From NCBI GenBank assembly GCA_011109175.1, contig RDEW01000010.1, positions 1-64,000 of the forward strand: a DNA stretch of 64,000 bases, given 5' to 3'. This document shows positions 1 to 12,110 of the stretch, in pieces. Source of the stretch: Dicyema japonicum. Its lineage: Eukaryota; Dicyemida; Rhombozoa; Dicyemidae. The notes beneath the pieces are model-generated. The model did no database searches, was not told the DNA's origin, and saw only the letters and a program-made list of their open reading frames with translations. The number at the start of each line of letters is the position of its first letter. The first letter of the stretch is position 1. The position numbers and the translations under genes are program-made.

Positions 1-339
1 TTGCTCAATGCCTGCAGGCCGTAATGAGACCTCATTTAGCAAGGAAATCTCTGCTCAGTAACCTTAACCATCTATAAACAGTAGTAAAACACCCCTGTCC
101 ATAAATGGGAGACATCTAAATAGCAGTCACTGAACATTTGAAGTCAATTAGTTTAACCAAATGCGACATATTCCCCAAAATAAAAGTAACCAGACAATTC
201 AAGGTATAATACATAAAATAATCCTTAAGAAACCAGACAAAAAAGAAATCCAAAAATCCGATAACTAAGCTATTTTTCCTCAAGAAGTGTGTATCGTCCA
301 TCAGACTTTGATGACCAAAGATTTCTCAGTTTTGCAACA

Positions 340-1245
340 TTAAACCGAACAAACCATGAGCAAAGGTCGTCTCATAAACAAAATCACAAATATCACTGCA
401 AGCATCACGACAAAAAATCCCAACACACGGTTCATACTGAACTTAAATATCTTATTAATCTTCTCTAGCAGTTCAGCATTCTCTACAATTAGCTAAATTT
501 ATGCCTTCCGATGATTTCACTCCGTCATTCTTAGGATTATTCTGAGGATTCTCAACACCCTTCTCTTTATTTGACGAATCCTCTTTTGGCTTCACTCCGA
601 CATTCTTCTGATTTCCTTTATGCGGTGAATTATCTTTGGGGGTTGTATGACATTTTGTTGCGCGTTGGGCTGATGATCACTGGGATTTTTGTTGGAATTC
701 TCACTATTAGGAGGATTTTTGTTGGGATCTTTAACTTCTACGACTTTATTTAGAGCACGTGGTATATTTTTATGATTATCATCATTTACATGACCATGGT
801 CATATGGATGGTACTTTGAGTTGTGCATGGGAGAGTTCAACTTCTTAGGGTCAGTCTTGTTTCAACAAGCGAATCTTCGTGAAGGTTACTGCCACTTTCC
901 CGATTCAGATCAGACAACGGTCTCTTACTCGTTTTTTGCGGACCCTTATTATCAGGATTGGCCATTTCTTTATTATTACGAAGTGTCATGATTATTCGAT
1001 CATTTTTTGAATTTTTTCCTTTTTCATCGATTTCCCTTTTGACCTTCTGATTTAGGTTAAGCTCACTTGAGTAAGTTTAAGATTGCTACCGGATTTTGTC
1101 CAGGATTTGAGACTCATATGACAAATGACTTGGATGCTCCTCAGAACTACCGTAAGTTAATAGAAACCCTTATTGATCATTAAATAGTCCTTACCGACAA
1201 ATGGCACCAACATTATCATTGAATGATGTCAAATATTTGCATAAA
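340..1245 (-). CDS. Unidentified hydrophilic tail-anchored membrane protein, multi-exon
   Basis: I do not recognise this protein. Reading the minus strand, exons at about 1197-1245, 1090-1139, 867-1065, 652-843, 521-607 and 340-480 join in one frame across GT-AG introns at 1066-1089 (24 nt), 844-866 (23 nt), 608-651 and 481-520. The 1140-1196 interval is unresolved and may hold two introns. The product is charged and rich in Asn, Lys, Asp and Pro, with stretches such as 'HPSHLSYESQILDKI'. It ends in one hydrophobic helix ('VLGFFVVMLAVIFVILFM') followed by a short basic tail and a stop at 340-342, which is the layout of a tail-anchored protein of the ER or outer mitochondrial membrane. The start codon was not found. 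The intron sizes match those of the identified genes here, which is the main support for reality. Confidence 0.5.
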
Positions 1246-1369
1246 TTATTTATTATTTTAATGTTGGAAATTATATTAATGTTTAATTATTATATTACTT
1301 AAAATATATAAACGTCAACACATTGTAATTTTAACTATTATTATAATATTTTTTGCCTATAAATAATAT

Positions 1370-4060
1370 TACAGACTCTTCTGAACAGAATCTGACAATC
1401 TTCCTATCCACTTTGCCCATTATGCCTTCTCGACTACCAGAATACGGGCCACGAATATCGAAGAAACTGGATACGTTTTACTCTACTCTCACAAGTGTGT
1501 ACAAACTCACTTTCATCCTTTTACTTTCTTTTTGTCGCCGGGGACTGGAACGCCAGGGCCGGAAAAGCAAGACCTGGTGAAACGTGTATTGGATCCCACG
1601 GTAGAAACCGCCGTAACATCCCCGGAGAGGCATTAATACAATTTTGCACGGCATTCAACCTACTCATATGCAAACACTTGTTTCAAGCACCCGGCAAGAC
1701 ACAGGACCACGTGGTTGGTACCAGAAAAGGCAAATCTGGAAACACAGTCAATATAATACAATCAGATCGACTATATTATCTGCAAGCAACATCAGAAGGC
1801 CCTCCTACAGGACTCGAGATCTTACGGTGGACTTGAAACAAGTAGCGATCATAAACTTGTGGTCGCCCGGCTAGTACTTAAAAGAATCCATGGAACACGG
1901 GAATCACAAAGGCCTTTACCTCAGTACGTTTCGACACTGAGAGGTTACGCTACGAAGAATCCACCAAATGTCGTTACAGTGCAGTTCTGAGAGATAGCAT
2001 CAACAGTATTAACCAAATCAGCCGACAAACAGCTTATGGGATGAAATAGTGGTTGCTATCCAAAACACAGCCTTTAGTGTGCTTGGTCACATCACCTAAT
2101 CTCGTCACAAACAATGTAATCCGGATATCGGACAACTCTCTGTAACACAGAAAAAGCTCAGACTCCGGATGGAAAACACAAACGCTCCGGAAGATATCAA
2201 AGTACTGCGCACCCAGAGAGGGAGAGTCTTAACGAAGATCAAACAAATACAAAGATTCCTTGCCAAAAAATGAAGCTGAGGAGAAAATCTCAGACATATT
2301 AAAGTACAAGAACGGACCAAGAATGTTCAAAGCAATCCGGCTTCTTAGCAGAGAAAACTGTCCAATTTCGTTAACTGTCCATGACAACCTTGGTCACGAC
2401 GTTACCGGGACCATTAACAAAGCAAACGTTCTGGCATCTCATTTTGACCTTATGTTCAACAAACAGGACGCGGCTGACCAAGCAATGAAATCTCGGAGGC
2501 CTTACAAGTACACTCTAACTAGCCCTCTTACCATATCCGAAACTCAACAAGCTATTAAAAAATTAAATACCGGAAGATCTGCCAGACCAGACTTCATTAC
2601 TGCAGAACTTTTACAATACGGCCCGGAGGAGCTAATTGAAATGATTACTAACATTTTCAACCGGTCTCTCGAGGGTGCAGATGAACTGGAACTGGGAAAA
2701 GGGTGGCTAATTCCACTACAAAAACCGGGAAAAAGTAAAGGCCCCCCTCACAACTTCAGACCTATTATACTCCTAACCTCCATACGAAAAACATTATCCC
2801 TCATTGCTTTAAACCGAATAAAGGAGAGGGTGAACATATTTCTTTCGGACGGCCAAAGTGGATTCCGGACGGGCAGGTCCACGGCTGACGTGGTATGGGG
2901 GCACAGGTGGTATTGTGCCCTGTGCCAAAAATACAAAAAATCTATTGAGATACTTGGTATCGACATGTCCCGTGCGTTCGACTCGGTGGACCGTGGAAAA
3001 CTTATGGAAGTGTTGGAGAGTTTTCTACTGCCTGACGATGTCAAAATAATACACTTACTCATGCGGAACACTCAACTTGCCGTCAAAATTGGTGACTCTA
3101 CCTCTAACTTTTTTTCGACCTCACGTGGAGTTCCACAGGGGGACTCACTATCCCCGGTCCTCTTTATTGTCTACCTTGAGGCCGCACTAAGAGAGTTCAG
3201 ACCCCTGGTTGGCAACAATTATAACGAGATAATCTACGCGGACGACCTGGACTTTGTTTCTGAGGATATTCAAGTACTTCAACACATGCTTAACGTTCTT
3301 CCACACGTATTCTCGAAATGGTTCTTAACCGTTAACACCGATAAAACAGAGTTCACAACACTTACACGCAATGATCGAAGATCGGACGAGTCTTGGAGAA
3401 AGCAAAAGAAGGTGGGTTCGCTTCTCGGGGACTCAGAAGATGTTTCTCGGAGGAAAATCCTCGCAATGTGTGCACTAAAGAAAGTATCGAATATGTGGGG
3501 TCATAAGAAGAGGATGGGATTAAACACCAAACTCAGAATATATAAGGCTTTTGTCATCCCCGTCCTGACCTACAATTCAGGCACTTGGGGAATCTCTAAA
3601 CAAGAGATGGACCGTCTTGACGCTTTCCACAGGACACAATTGAAATCAGTAATCAAGATCAAGTGGCCTAAGAAGATCTCAAACAATGACCTCTACTCGA
3701 AGTGCAAATCTGGTATACTATCCGAGGAGATCTTCAGATCAAGATGGAGTCTCTTTGGACATATCTTACGTCTAAATGCTCAAGTACCCGCGAATATCGC
3801 CATGGAAAACTACCTAATGCATACGGGAGCCGGTTTCCGTGGAAGACCAAGAGTCACACTCCCAACTATTTTGAATGGAGACCTGTCGGCTGTGGGACTG
3901 AAGCTCACTTCCGCAGACGACCTAGATACCTTAAGGGAACTGGCACGAAGTAGAGGGTCCTGGAAAAGGCTGATAGAGAGGATGGCTAGAAATACGGCAC
4001 AAGGGAGGCTTGATTAATTTTATGACTTCTCGGGAGTGCTTTAAATAAAAATAATAAATA
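1370..4060 (+). mobile_element. RTE-like non-LTR retrotransposon (LINE family A), 5'-truncated
   Basis: The 5' part (about 1400-1860) holds an APE-type endonuclease fragment with 'AGDWNARAG' and a following 'SHGRNRRNIPGEAL' block, broken by frameshifts. From 2260 to 4017 one open frame of 585 codons encodes the reverse transcriptase: 'DFITAELLQYGPEEL', finger motif 'FRPIILLTSIRK', 'QSGFRTGRSTADV', 'DMSRAFDSVDR' (first catalytic Asp), 'GVPQGDSLSP' and the active-site 'IYADDLDF'. The C-terminal region carries the 'LDAFHRTQLK' and 'SRWSLFGHILRL' blocks typical of RTE-type LINEs. The 3' end is a short sequence resembling 'GACTTCTCGGGAGTGCT' followed by an AAT-rich tail. The RT frame is intact, so this copy is relatively recent although it lacks a complete endonuclease. 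Relatives occur at 15290, 23382, 31460, 61860 and 63880. Confidence 0.9.
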
Positions 4061-4275
4061 ATAAAGCGATTAAGCGTGCAAAGGGTCGAAAATAGAAGAG
4101 GTCGAAGGATCGGTCCCTTGTTCCCTCAAAAACATAAAATTTATTTTGAGTCAATAAAGCGATTAAGCGTGCTAAGGGTCGAAAATAGAAGAGGTCGAAG
4201 GATCGGTCCCTTGCTCCCACAAAAAACAAATAATTTTATTTTGAGTCAATAAAGCGATTAAGCGTAAAAAGGGTT
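4061..4275. repeat. Tandem repeat, period 93-95 bp, about 2.2 copies
   Basis: Units start at 4061, 4154 and 4249, each beginning 'ATAAAGCGATTAAGCGT' and including 'GGTCGAAGGATCGGTCCC'. The third unit breaks off after about 25 bases. The array sits directly after the AAT-rich tail of the preceding LINE and before an integrase remnant, so it may be subterminal sequence of an LTR element. Confidence 0.85.
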
Positions 4276-4324
4276 GAAAAAGAGTTTTGTAACACTGAAG
4301 TTTCAGCATTATTATGTGATCGGG

Positions 4325-5030
4325 GGATAACGGCGATTCATGGTATACCAAAACATTCTCAATCACAAGGGCAGGTGGAACGCTATAATCAAACGCTAAA
4401 GTGTTGTTTAGCGAAAACTCTATTTCAATCCAAATCTAATAATTGGGTTGACATATTGAAAACTACTCTGTTTATGAATATAAAATTTCTATTCTTCGTG
4501 CTACTGGAAAGTTACCTTTCAGGTTAGCTTTATAAATTTTATTTTTAGACTATTATTTGGAACTTCGGGATTCAACACTGTTTCTGTGTCTGACAATAAA
4601 ATGATCGAATTACCAGCCCAAAGATCTGAACATTTTTCAGATGATAAAATTCAAGAAACTTGTTTTCTGTCAGAAATCTAATTAGATCATCAAACATCAG
4701 AACATTTTGAAAATTATTAAAGAAAAGTGAAAGAAAACGCGAATAAAAATTTTCAAAAAAATCATGTCTAAATAGACGATACTGTTTTCATCAAATAAGA
4801 TTTTGAATCCAGGGTTAAAAATGTCGATCATTCAATAACGGTTCCATTTCGGGTCCATATAAAGGTTCCATTGATTCTGTTAGAGCCATTCTTATTCGTT
4901 AGCATACGTTCTTTCACTCATATTCAAAGATCTGGCATACTTCACGAATGTCAAGTCACTAGGACATCCCAAGTGAGTACAATCGTGACAATTTTGACCT
5001 CTGCGTGGTGTATCAACTCTAACACTTTGG
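4325..5030 (+). mobile_element. Degenerate LTR-retrotransposon integrase fragment
   Basis: Starting at 4336 a reading frame gives 'IHGIPKHSQSQGQVERYNQ', matching the block around the last catalytic Glu of retroviral/Gypsy integrases (H-G-x-P-x-H-P-Q-S-Q-G-x-V-E-R). Later fragments ('ATGKLPF' near 4500) fit the region after the catalytic core where such proteins have 'ATGKTPF'. Frameshifts and stops interrupt it throughout, and no protease, RT or LTR pair was found nearby. This is an inactive remnant only. Confidence 0.75.
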
Positions 5031-5159
5031 AAGAAACTTTTAGTTAGCATAAATAACTTTTTAGTTAGCAAAAGAAATGATTTCCACTTTTCAATTTTTC
5101 CATTTATATTCTCTTTCCAATTTGATAGCTCATTTTTTTAATTGAAAAAAATGAGAAAA

Positions 5160-7330
5160 ATTAGGGTCAAAAGACGGAGAATTAAATTTAAAAACCGATA
5201 CAACATCATCAACAGGGTCCTGGGCCAAATCAGGATGGAAAATGTCTTATAAAGTAAATGGAATCAGGAGAATTGAAAATTTTGACGTCAGCAGAAATAA
5301 ATCACTATGCAACTTATAGTGGTGATAAACTTGGATTATTAATAATGCCTCTGACGATGAGTGAAATGTGTGATCCTCCATATATCGAAAATGACATAGG
5401 AAGTGACCACATCCCACAAACGATTGAATTAAAAACTGGTCCGGTTTACACACGACATTTATTCATTGGATATGATGTCAGCAAAATTGATTGGAATCAC
5501 TTCAATTTCTACATCAGGCTGAAAATTGGTAATGTTTGTGATTTGGGGATTTCGAAACCAGCATTCTGGATACCAAAATAAGATCTTTGTTGTTAAGTTA
5601 TCTGGAAAATTATGGGAAAAAATCTGTTGCCGCAGGAGAATATGATAATAGGAGTAGAAGAACGCTCTTTGCGTCAGGAGAAGAATAAGTTAGAAAATAA
5701 ATTAAAGAGGTGTTGGGCTCTCAAAAACTTAAAATGCAGATCAAGTTAGTGAAGAAGAAAATAATGGAAATTGTAAAGAAGAATGAAGAAAAAGTATGGA
5801 AAAGAGAATGTTCAAAGTTACGTCGACAGAATCCAAAATTTTGGAAACTATATGCAAGAATGAATTCTCCCAGTAATAATAATGAAGAAATATCTCTCAA
5901 GTCAGATGATGGTCTCACTATTCCAAAAAAAGAAATTCCAAATGTTTTACGTCGACAATTGTCCAAAATTCAAGAGATAGATCCGGCATCTTTTATTCCG
6001 ATAGAAGTACAACATACAAGAAGTAGTTATAAAGAAAAGTCGAAACTGAGTGGTCCCTTGTGTCATCCTATAACGCTGGAAGAAATAAATGCTGCAATTA
6101 AGGGTTGCAAAAATAAAGCACCAGGGTGGGATTTTATCCCAATGAGTATTTTCAAGAACGCAGGCCCAATTTTAATTGAGTGCCTAAAAATATTATATAA
6201 TTCTTCTTGGAGTTTTGGTCATGTTCCAGCTTATTGGAAACGAACAATTGTACGCATGGTTGTGAAAAAAAAGCCAAGGTCAAAAGCAGATAGGCCAATT
6301 AGCCTAGTCTGCTCAATATCGAAAGTTATGGAAAAAATTGTTTTCAATCGTCTATCAAGGCATGTTGAGAAATAATTTTCTCTCTGATAATCAACTGGGA
6401 TTTCGGCATAAAAAAGGGACTGGAGATTGCTTTAAAGAGCTAAGATCTGCAATCGAAATTTCACGAAATAAAAATGAATTTCTTACAATAGCATATTTGG
6501 ATATAACAAAAGCGTTTGACAGTGTTTGGCACTTTGGACTTGTTGATACGTTGTCAAAAGCAGAAATTGGGAAAACTGCGTTATTATGGATAGAAAACTT
6601 TCAAAAAGAAAGTCATATATACGTGTTGGAAATTTAATTTCAAAGAAAATTGAATTGCGAAGAGTTCCACAGGGTTCAATTCTCAGCCCGCTACTCTTCA
6701 ATTGCGTAATGAGAGATTTGCCGAAAACAGAGAGCGTAAATAGTCAAATGATTATTTATGCTGATGACATTCTTGTGCTTGATTCAAGCATGAATAAACA
6801 AATTTCATGGAAAAGGGTGGAATCCCATATTACTAAGATTGGAAAGTGGTGCCAAAACAATGGGTTGACTCTATCGAGGGAAAAAACAACAGTCACTTGG
6901 ATTGCAAGTAAAAGAAAAAATATTAATCAATGTGTGAATACTGGGGATATAAAAATCTCTGAAACATTGAAGTATCTCGGATTGTTGATAGACCGAAGAG
7001 GATCTTTCAAGGAACATATTAAAACACGAAGAAAGAAAGCTACAGGAATGTTGAAATCTTTAATTCGATTTCATTTGGAGCCTGAAACTTTTCTTTTTGT
7101 GTATTCGGCGTGTGTTGAACCATTCTTGATATATGGTTATCAAGAATGGTTTAGAACAAAAGAAAGTGATGTCTTTGTCAAAAAATTGGAAAAGTCCAGA
7201 AGATTTGCGATTAAATTGGCATATGGACTGGACTTAAAATCCAATATCGAAGAGGATTACGACCTGAAAGTCAGAAAGATAGAAAAATTATTACATCACT
7301 TATGGAAAATGTGATGTAATTTTTGGGGTC
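5160..7330 (+). mobile_element. Non-LTR retrotransposon LINE family B, frameshifted
   Basis: An endonuclease C-terminal fragment at 5258-5581 has the catalytic 'GSDHIPQTIEL' motif. It is followed by linker sequence and a reverse transcriptase split over 5710-6375, about 6360-6637 and about 6600-7314. RT motifs in order: 'APGWDFIPMSIF', 'ADRPISLVCSISKV', 'DNQLGFRHKKGT', 'YLDITKAFDSVW', 'RVPQGSILSPLLFN', 'IIYADDILVLD' and 'LKYLGLLIDRRGSF'. The C-terminal part has 'FLFVYSACVEPFLIYG'. At least two frameshifts (near 6370 and 6610) make it non-functional. The end carries an inverted repeat, TTACATCAC / GTGATGTAA, at about 7291-7320. The sequence is clearly distinct from family A. A second copy lies at 43085-43640 on the other strand. 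Confidence 0.85.
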
Positions 7331-7730
7331 CAAACGATGTAGAGACATGTGGTGTCTCATAAAATGACCCTACACGATGAATACAAACCCACTTAATCAG
7401 GTTTTGGTTTCTTAACAGTAATTAGTTTTGGGTTTTTTAGAAAATAAAATTTGTCTTGTCTTGCGAATTTGCTTTAAAGTAACCTTAAATCTCGGTTCTT
7501 TTCCTTGGGGATTTAACATCTCCACTTTAATCCGGGATTTTTATTACTTTTCTATTTTCTTTGGGAATATAACTTCCCTCTATCTTGTTTCTCTTGAGAC
7601 CAGACTTAGTGGTTGTTAATGTTTTCAAGTGATAAAATTGTGTTATCAACCCGGGCAGTATCAATGCCCCGGGTTCTTATGACATACGACATTTATTAAC
7701 CCTGGATTCACCGAGAAAGAAGTTAAATTA

Positions 7731-8010
7731 AACAACTAATTAAGTGTATCCAGTTTCCACTTCTACAGAAACAGAGTCCATCCGGAATCAACATAAAGGG
7801 TAAAAGACGTCCATACTTGCAGTTGTGGAAACCCCTCCAGTAAAGTGGGGGATAACAAATGATCCTTTTTCGTGCCGGCCTGGCACTGGCCGCCACCTGG
7901 ACAGGTATGATGTCACTCTAATAGGAAGAAAAGGGAGAAACAGACAAACAAACATATAACTTAAATCAATTAACCACGCGCAGCAACAAATAAGGTAATT
8001 TTTAGAACCG
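7731..8010. repeat. Dispersed repeat DR3 (copy 1)
   Basis: The stretch around 7825-7920, with 'CCCCTCCAGT', 'TTTTTCGTGCC' and 'CTGGCACTGG', recurs at 58855-58925 in the same orientation. It opens with 'AACTAATTAAGTG', a border motif also seen in other repeats of this window. It has no coding potential I can support. The interval 7330-7730 shows nothing recognisable. Confidence 0.6.
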
Positions 8011-8129
8011 ATCACAATTAATATTATAATTTGTTATGCATAATTAATTTACTTAATAAAACTTTTATATTTACTTAATGGAATTTAATATTTAAAATTA
8101 CAATATAATTCTATTAATTCCCGCCACAT

Positions 8130-8292
8130 ACCTTTGAAAAAACCCAGGCCTCTCAAAATTCTCATGAAAGAGGAACGTAGTGAATTCATAAAAGCTGTGA
8201 GTATTATGGAGAAGCACAGCAAAACCTCCCTATCCCCTTGAGGTCTACCGGGATCACTTAATTAGATGGTTTAAATCCTTTTTTCTTGGTGT
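8130..8292 (-). repeat. Dispersed repeat DR1 (copy 1), inverted relative to 17885-18060
   Basis: The block containing 'GAGAAGCACAGCAAAACCT' and 'GGGATCACTTAATTAGATGG' is the reverse complement of sequence at 17885-18060, with roughly 80% identity by eye over about 160 bases. The element is uncharacterised. Translating it gives only a short conserved peptide, and the differences between copies are mostly non-synonymous, so it behaves as non-coding repeat. Confidence 0.7.
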
Positions 8293-8516
8293 TCTTTTTT
8301 TCGCGGTTAGATAATAATTAATCCCCGACGAGAATTATCTCTCACGATAGCATGGAGATCAATGGGGAGGCAACTGGGTTTTACAGACGCCATAGGTTCT
8401 GTGCTCATACTTCCTAGTTTCTTGAGAAAAGAAAATTTTTGGTTTTTTAACAAACTTTAAAAATGAAAAAATTATAAAATTAATTTAAATTATTTGTAAT
8501 TTAATAATTTTATTTA

Positions 8517-10590
8517 ATGACATCTATCGTTCATGGTTGTTTGATTATTAATAATCCTTCAGAAACTCTATTACCCCCACTACCAGAAACTGTTAGGGGT
8601 ATTCCAATTGTGATGTGTGCCTTTTCAAATGAATTTATGTACTGCAATAACAAATATGTTGTTATCAGAGATATACTGGCATCATTTACTAGTTATATTA
8701 GAATCCAGAGATCAGCAGAATTTACAATGGCCATAAACACAATGTCAGTTCAGTGAGGGTTTCTCCAAATGGAAACTTTGTGGCTTCTGGGGGTTATTAT
8801 TTAATATTAATTAAAGATAAGAGTGGTAAAGTTAATATTTGGAGTATTAATCCTGATGAGTTTATTACAAAGTACGAACATGCTATACTATCTGGTCCAA
8901 TTAGGGACATTGCCTGGACAAACAACAATGATAAGCTTGTGGCTGTAGGAGGGTCATCATCTCCGTACTTCTTGTAAATTATATTAGATTTGCTCATTTT
9001 TTCCGTGTTGACAGTTCAAATCATATTGCCAACGTGAGTTACTGCAGTAAGCAAATCAATTCAGTGGATTTGTCGCCAGTAAACCCTCTTCGATGCTGCA
9101 TGGGATGTGAAGATCAGCGAGTATACTTCCTGTATGGTCCTAAATTGGATAAAATGATTGAACTTAAGGTTATCGTTTAATTTAAATGACAGAATCACTC
9201 TAGTTTCGTACAATGTAGTCGATTTACACCAGATGGTAGTGTTTTCATCACTGGGGGATCAGACTCTAAGGTCTTTGTTTTCAATGGAGAAAGTGGAACA
9301 TATTTAAGAGCTTACTCCCTCACATAAAGGTGGGATTTACGCGGTTGTTTTTGATTTGAATGTGAGGTTGCTCCATCCTCTGATTCTCGACAAGTTCTTA
9401 CAGCCTCAGGTGATAAGACTGCTGCCATCTATGACATTGAGACTGGGCAACAGGTTCAGACTTTCAGAATGGGCACTGGAATAGAGGATATGCAGTTGGG
9501 ATGTCTTTGGCACGAAAATAACCTTATTTCTATATCCTTATCTGGCTTCATTAACTACTTGGATCCAAAAGGTGGTTCAAATCCATGCAAAGTTATTCAA
9601 GTTAATTATTTATATTATTTAAGGGACATAAATGTTCATTCAATTCTTCATTTTTGTCAAATGATAGTATTTATATGAGCAGTTACGATGGAAGAATATG
9701 TATTGTAATTACTGATTATAGCTAAATATGACATTTCTGACAATAAAACAACTGTCATTTCTCATAATAAGGAACTCAATGTTCACTCATTGGTTAAATC
9801 ATCTGACTCTGTCCTGTCATTCTCACTCGATAACTTTGTTCGATCATTCAATATGAAAACTTTTAAATGGAAGTTTATTATTTTTATATTTCAAGTGACT
9901 GGTATTATTCATTACCTTCACGAGGGCTCTCATCAGCATCTGAAGAAGAATCTGTAGTTATTGGTTGTGATGATTGCGTTTGATTATCTATTTACCTTAG
10001 ATTGTTTTCATGCGCTCACTATCAGTTATAGCCACTTTGTCAGTTCCTGAATCTGCAAAGTATTGTGATATAAGTCTCACTGCAGGACATTTGGTCGCTA
10101 CACATTCTGTTTTGTTGTAAATTTATTTGTAGAAAACTGTTGTGTATAAGATTCCAAGTGATGACAAGTTTGAGTCTATAAAGACACTCCCTACTAAGCT
10201 TAGTTGTCTAAAGTACTCTCCTGATGGAAAATATTTGGCTGGTGCCAATGACAAAGTACTCGAGATTTTTTGTACTTCTGAATATACTGTGTATTTTTAA
10301 GGTTACTGCTATTAGAAAATAGGAATGGGGGTTATGGAAATTCTTCAAATATTCAAAGTATAGCATGGTCCCCTAACTGCATGATGGTGATGACTTGCTC
10401 TATTTGCTCGTCAATTAAAATATGGAAGTTGGGGAATATTCAACCTTTTATTAATCTTGAGAGTACTTTTGTATGTTTATGAATAGGAGCACACTATACG
10501 AGTCCTTTAGTGTCTGCCTTTTTTATTTCTAATGAAAAGGTGGCCTCCTTTGGATTGGATGGTTGTGTTAATCTCTGGACTATCAAATAG
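8517..10590 (+). CDS. WDR1: Actin-interacting protein 1 (AIP1/WDR1), WD-repeat actin disassembly cofactor
   Basis: AIP1/WDR1 folds into a double beta-propeller that promotes disassembly of cofilin-bound actin filaments in the cytosol. From ATG 8517 successive exons follow the family order: 'YNGHKHNVSSVRVSPNG', 'GPIRDIAWTNNNDKLVAVGG', 'ANVSYCSKQINSVDLSP', 'HSSFVQCSRFTPDGSVF', 'TASGDKTAAIYDIETGQQ', 'QLGCLWHENNLISISLSG', 'FINYLDPKGGSNPC', then the second propeller, ending 'FFISNEKVASFGLDG' and 'VNLWTIK' with a stop at 10588-10590. Clear introns include 8965-8987 (23 nt) and a 24-nt intron before 'NHSSFVQC'. The junction near 8661-8701 has a clear acceptor, but the natural donor position lacks GT. 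One homopolymer indel at C-run 9317-9319 breaks the frame before 'SHKGGIYA'. Homology runs end to end, so I regard it as a real gene. Confidence 0.92.
9317..9319 (+). other. Apparent homopolymer frameshift in AIP1
   Basis: Across this CCC run the frame encoding 'SGTYLRAYS' must shift by one base to reach 'SHKGGIYAVVF'. Both sides align to WDR1, so the change is either a sequencing/assembly indel or a recent mutation. Confidence 0.55.
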
Positions 10591-10869
10591 ATCATCAATA
10601 GTACTAACTTAAAGGAATTGGATATTTTTGTTTTAAGGATTTTCGTTATATTTATTTTACTGTTAGTCATTTTTTAGTTTACGATTTTGTACAACATTAC
10701 CGCAATTAGCAATACAACCACGTAGCTAAGTTGTGTCAAAAAGGAGATTTGAAGGTTTTTTCCAGTATTGTTTTTGTACGAACAATTCTTCTTACCTACA
10801 AATAAACATGGATTGCTATTTGAGCTGTTTATATATTTCTTACACTTAGTCATCCTCATTAAATTATTA

Positions 10870-11250
10870 TTAGTTTCACGACTGGAAAACTTCCTGTCTG
10901 AACGGCATAAGAGAGATATGCTTGGCGAACAGCAGGTCGTGATGACGATTGCTTCCAAATGGAGTTCCGCCTGGTTCTCCACAAAGTTCCAAACCATTGT
11001 TCCTGCTATAGAATATGCCTGTACTTCATGTAAGTATGCAGTCTTTGAACATAATCAGCTCTTTACATATGAAGACTCTACGCCTTTTACGGAGTCGACG
11101 ATACGAAGGAATGGGTGCGGAATCCTCCAGTTATGTCGAGAGCCAGGGAATCCACCATGTTCATCCGTATTACGATCTAAAAATGAATGATCCTTTCTTA
11201 GACATCCGTCCTCCATCGATTTCACAAACGGAAATACTTTCGGGAATCCT
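10870..11250 (+). mobile_element. LINE family C-like fragment (RT motif joined to C-terminal region)
   Basis: At 10885-10980 the frame encodes 'LENFLSERHKRDML' and then 'RLLPNGVPPGSP', the RT block seen as 'RLLPNGVPQGSVLSP' in the better-preserved element at 38102. The sequence then jumps to a C-terminal-like piece ('CGILQLCREPGNPPCSSVL'), also present at 27860-28100 and 22745-22880 on the minus strand. The catalytic part between them is deleted. The interval 10591-10870 shows nothing recognisable. Confidence 0.6.
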
Positions 11251-11389
11251 TCGATGAGCATGGAGTCGGTAAAAACTATCAACCGATTTGCAGGAACACA
11301 AAAAAATAATCCCAGAATATCCTAATGGCTCTTGCAAATCCTTGACCTTACGATCGTGAATAGTAACAACATTTTGTTTAATAAAAAAA

Positions 11390-12017
11390 TCAGAATTTAG
11401 AATTCCACAACCCATCGCCCATAAAATGCACAAGTTCTATAGCAATGCCTTTATTGAGGACAATTCTAAAATATAAACAAAATCAAACACATCCCGACTG
11501 CTCATTTTAGTCCGTCCAATGGCTATAGCATTCTCCTTCCCGTCCACTGTTATTGACTATTATGATAATTTAAAAATATACAACAACTTCCCCGGCCATA
11601 ACATCGGAAAGACCTCCCCGTCAGAAGTAAGTCCAGGACACATAACATTTGCAGCACCGAGAATGAAAGAGACCGCAACATCAACACGCATTTCTGGGAG
11701 AGAGAATGGATCTCTTAATAAATGAATAATACATTTATGGAGAGTACGCAAAGTTGGATATATTTTGTCCCTTATACGAAAAAACAAATGTTCTCCATTT
11801 TCACCCACGATTAGTTCCACGTGGTTTGAACACTTTATTAATTTGGCTTTGGATTTCTTGTGAAGAAAAATCTCAACAATTTCAGTGAGTCTAGGGTATG
11901 ATTTTATAAGCTGTTCTCTTATTGATTTTAATGCAGTAGAACCCGCAATGTTGGAACTAACAACAGCCTCACTTGGATTGTACCTGACAAATCAATCGTA
12001 TATTACTTTTTAAACAT
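11390..12017 (-). CDS. MCTS1: MCTS1 (density-regulated re-initiation factor partner, PUA domain)
   Basis: MCTS1 pairs with DENR to recycle post-termination 40S subunits and permit reinitiation. From ATG 12015-12017 the minus strand reads 'MFKK', a 23-nt intron, then 'YNPSEAVVSSNIAGST' and 'ALKSIREQLIKSYPRL', matching the MCTS1 N-terminus in length and position. Next come 'ELIVGENGEHLFFRIRDK', 'IYPTLRTLHKYPFSLPEM' (across a 21-nt intron) and the diagnostic PUA segment 'FILGAANVMCPGLTSDGE'. After a 25-nt intron follow 'DGKENAIAIGRTKMSSRD', a 23-nt intron, and 'LNKGIAIELVHFMGDGLW', stopping at 11390-11392. A one-base loss near 11606-11607 breaks the frame just after 'SDGEVF'. All other junctions keep frame. 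About 175 residues, close to the family length of 181. Confidence 0.9.
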
Positions 12018-12110
12018 ATCAAACAAACGTGCTAATATTAATTTAAAAAAAATAAAATTTATTTTCTAAAGTTTTAATGATCAAAATATGGCATTTTAGA
12101 TTTATAATAA

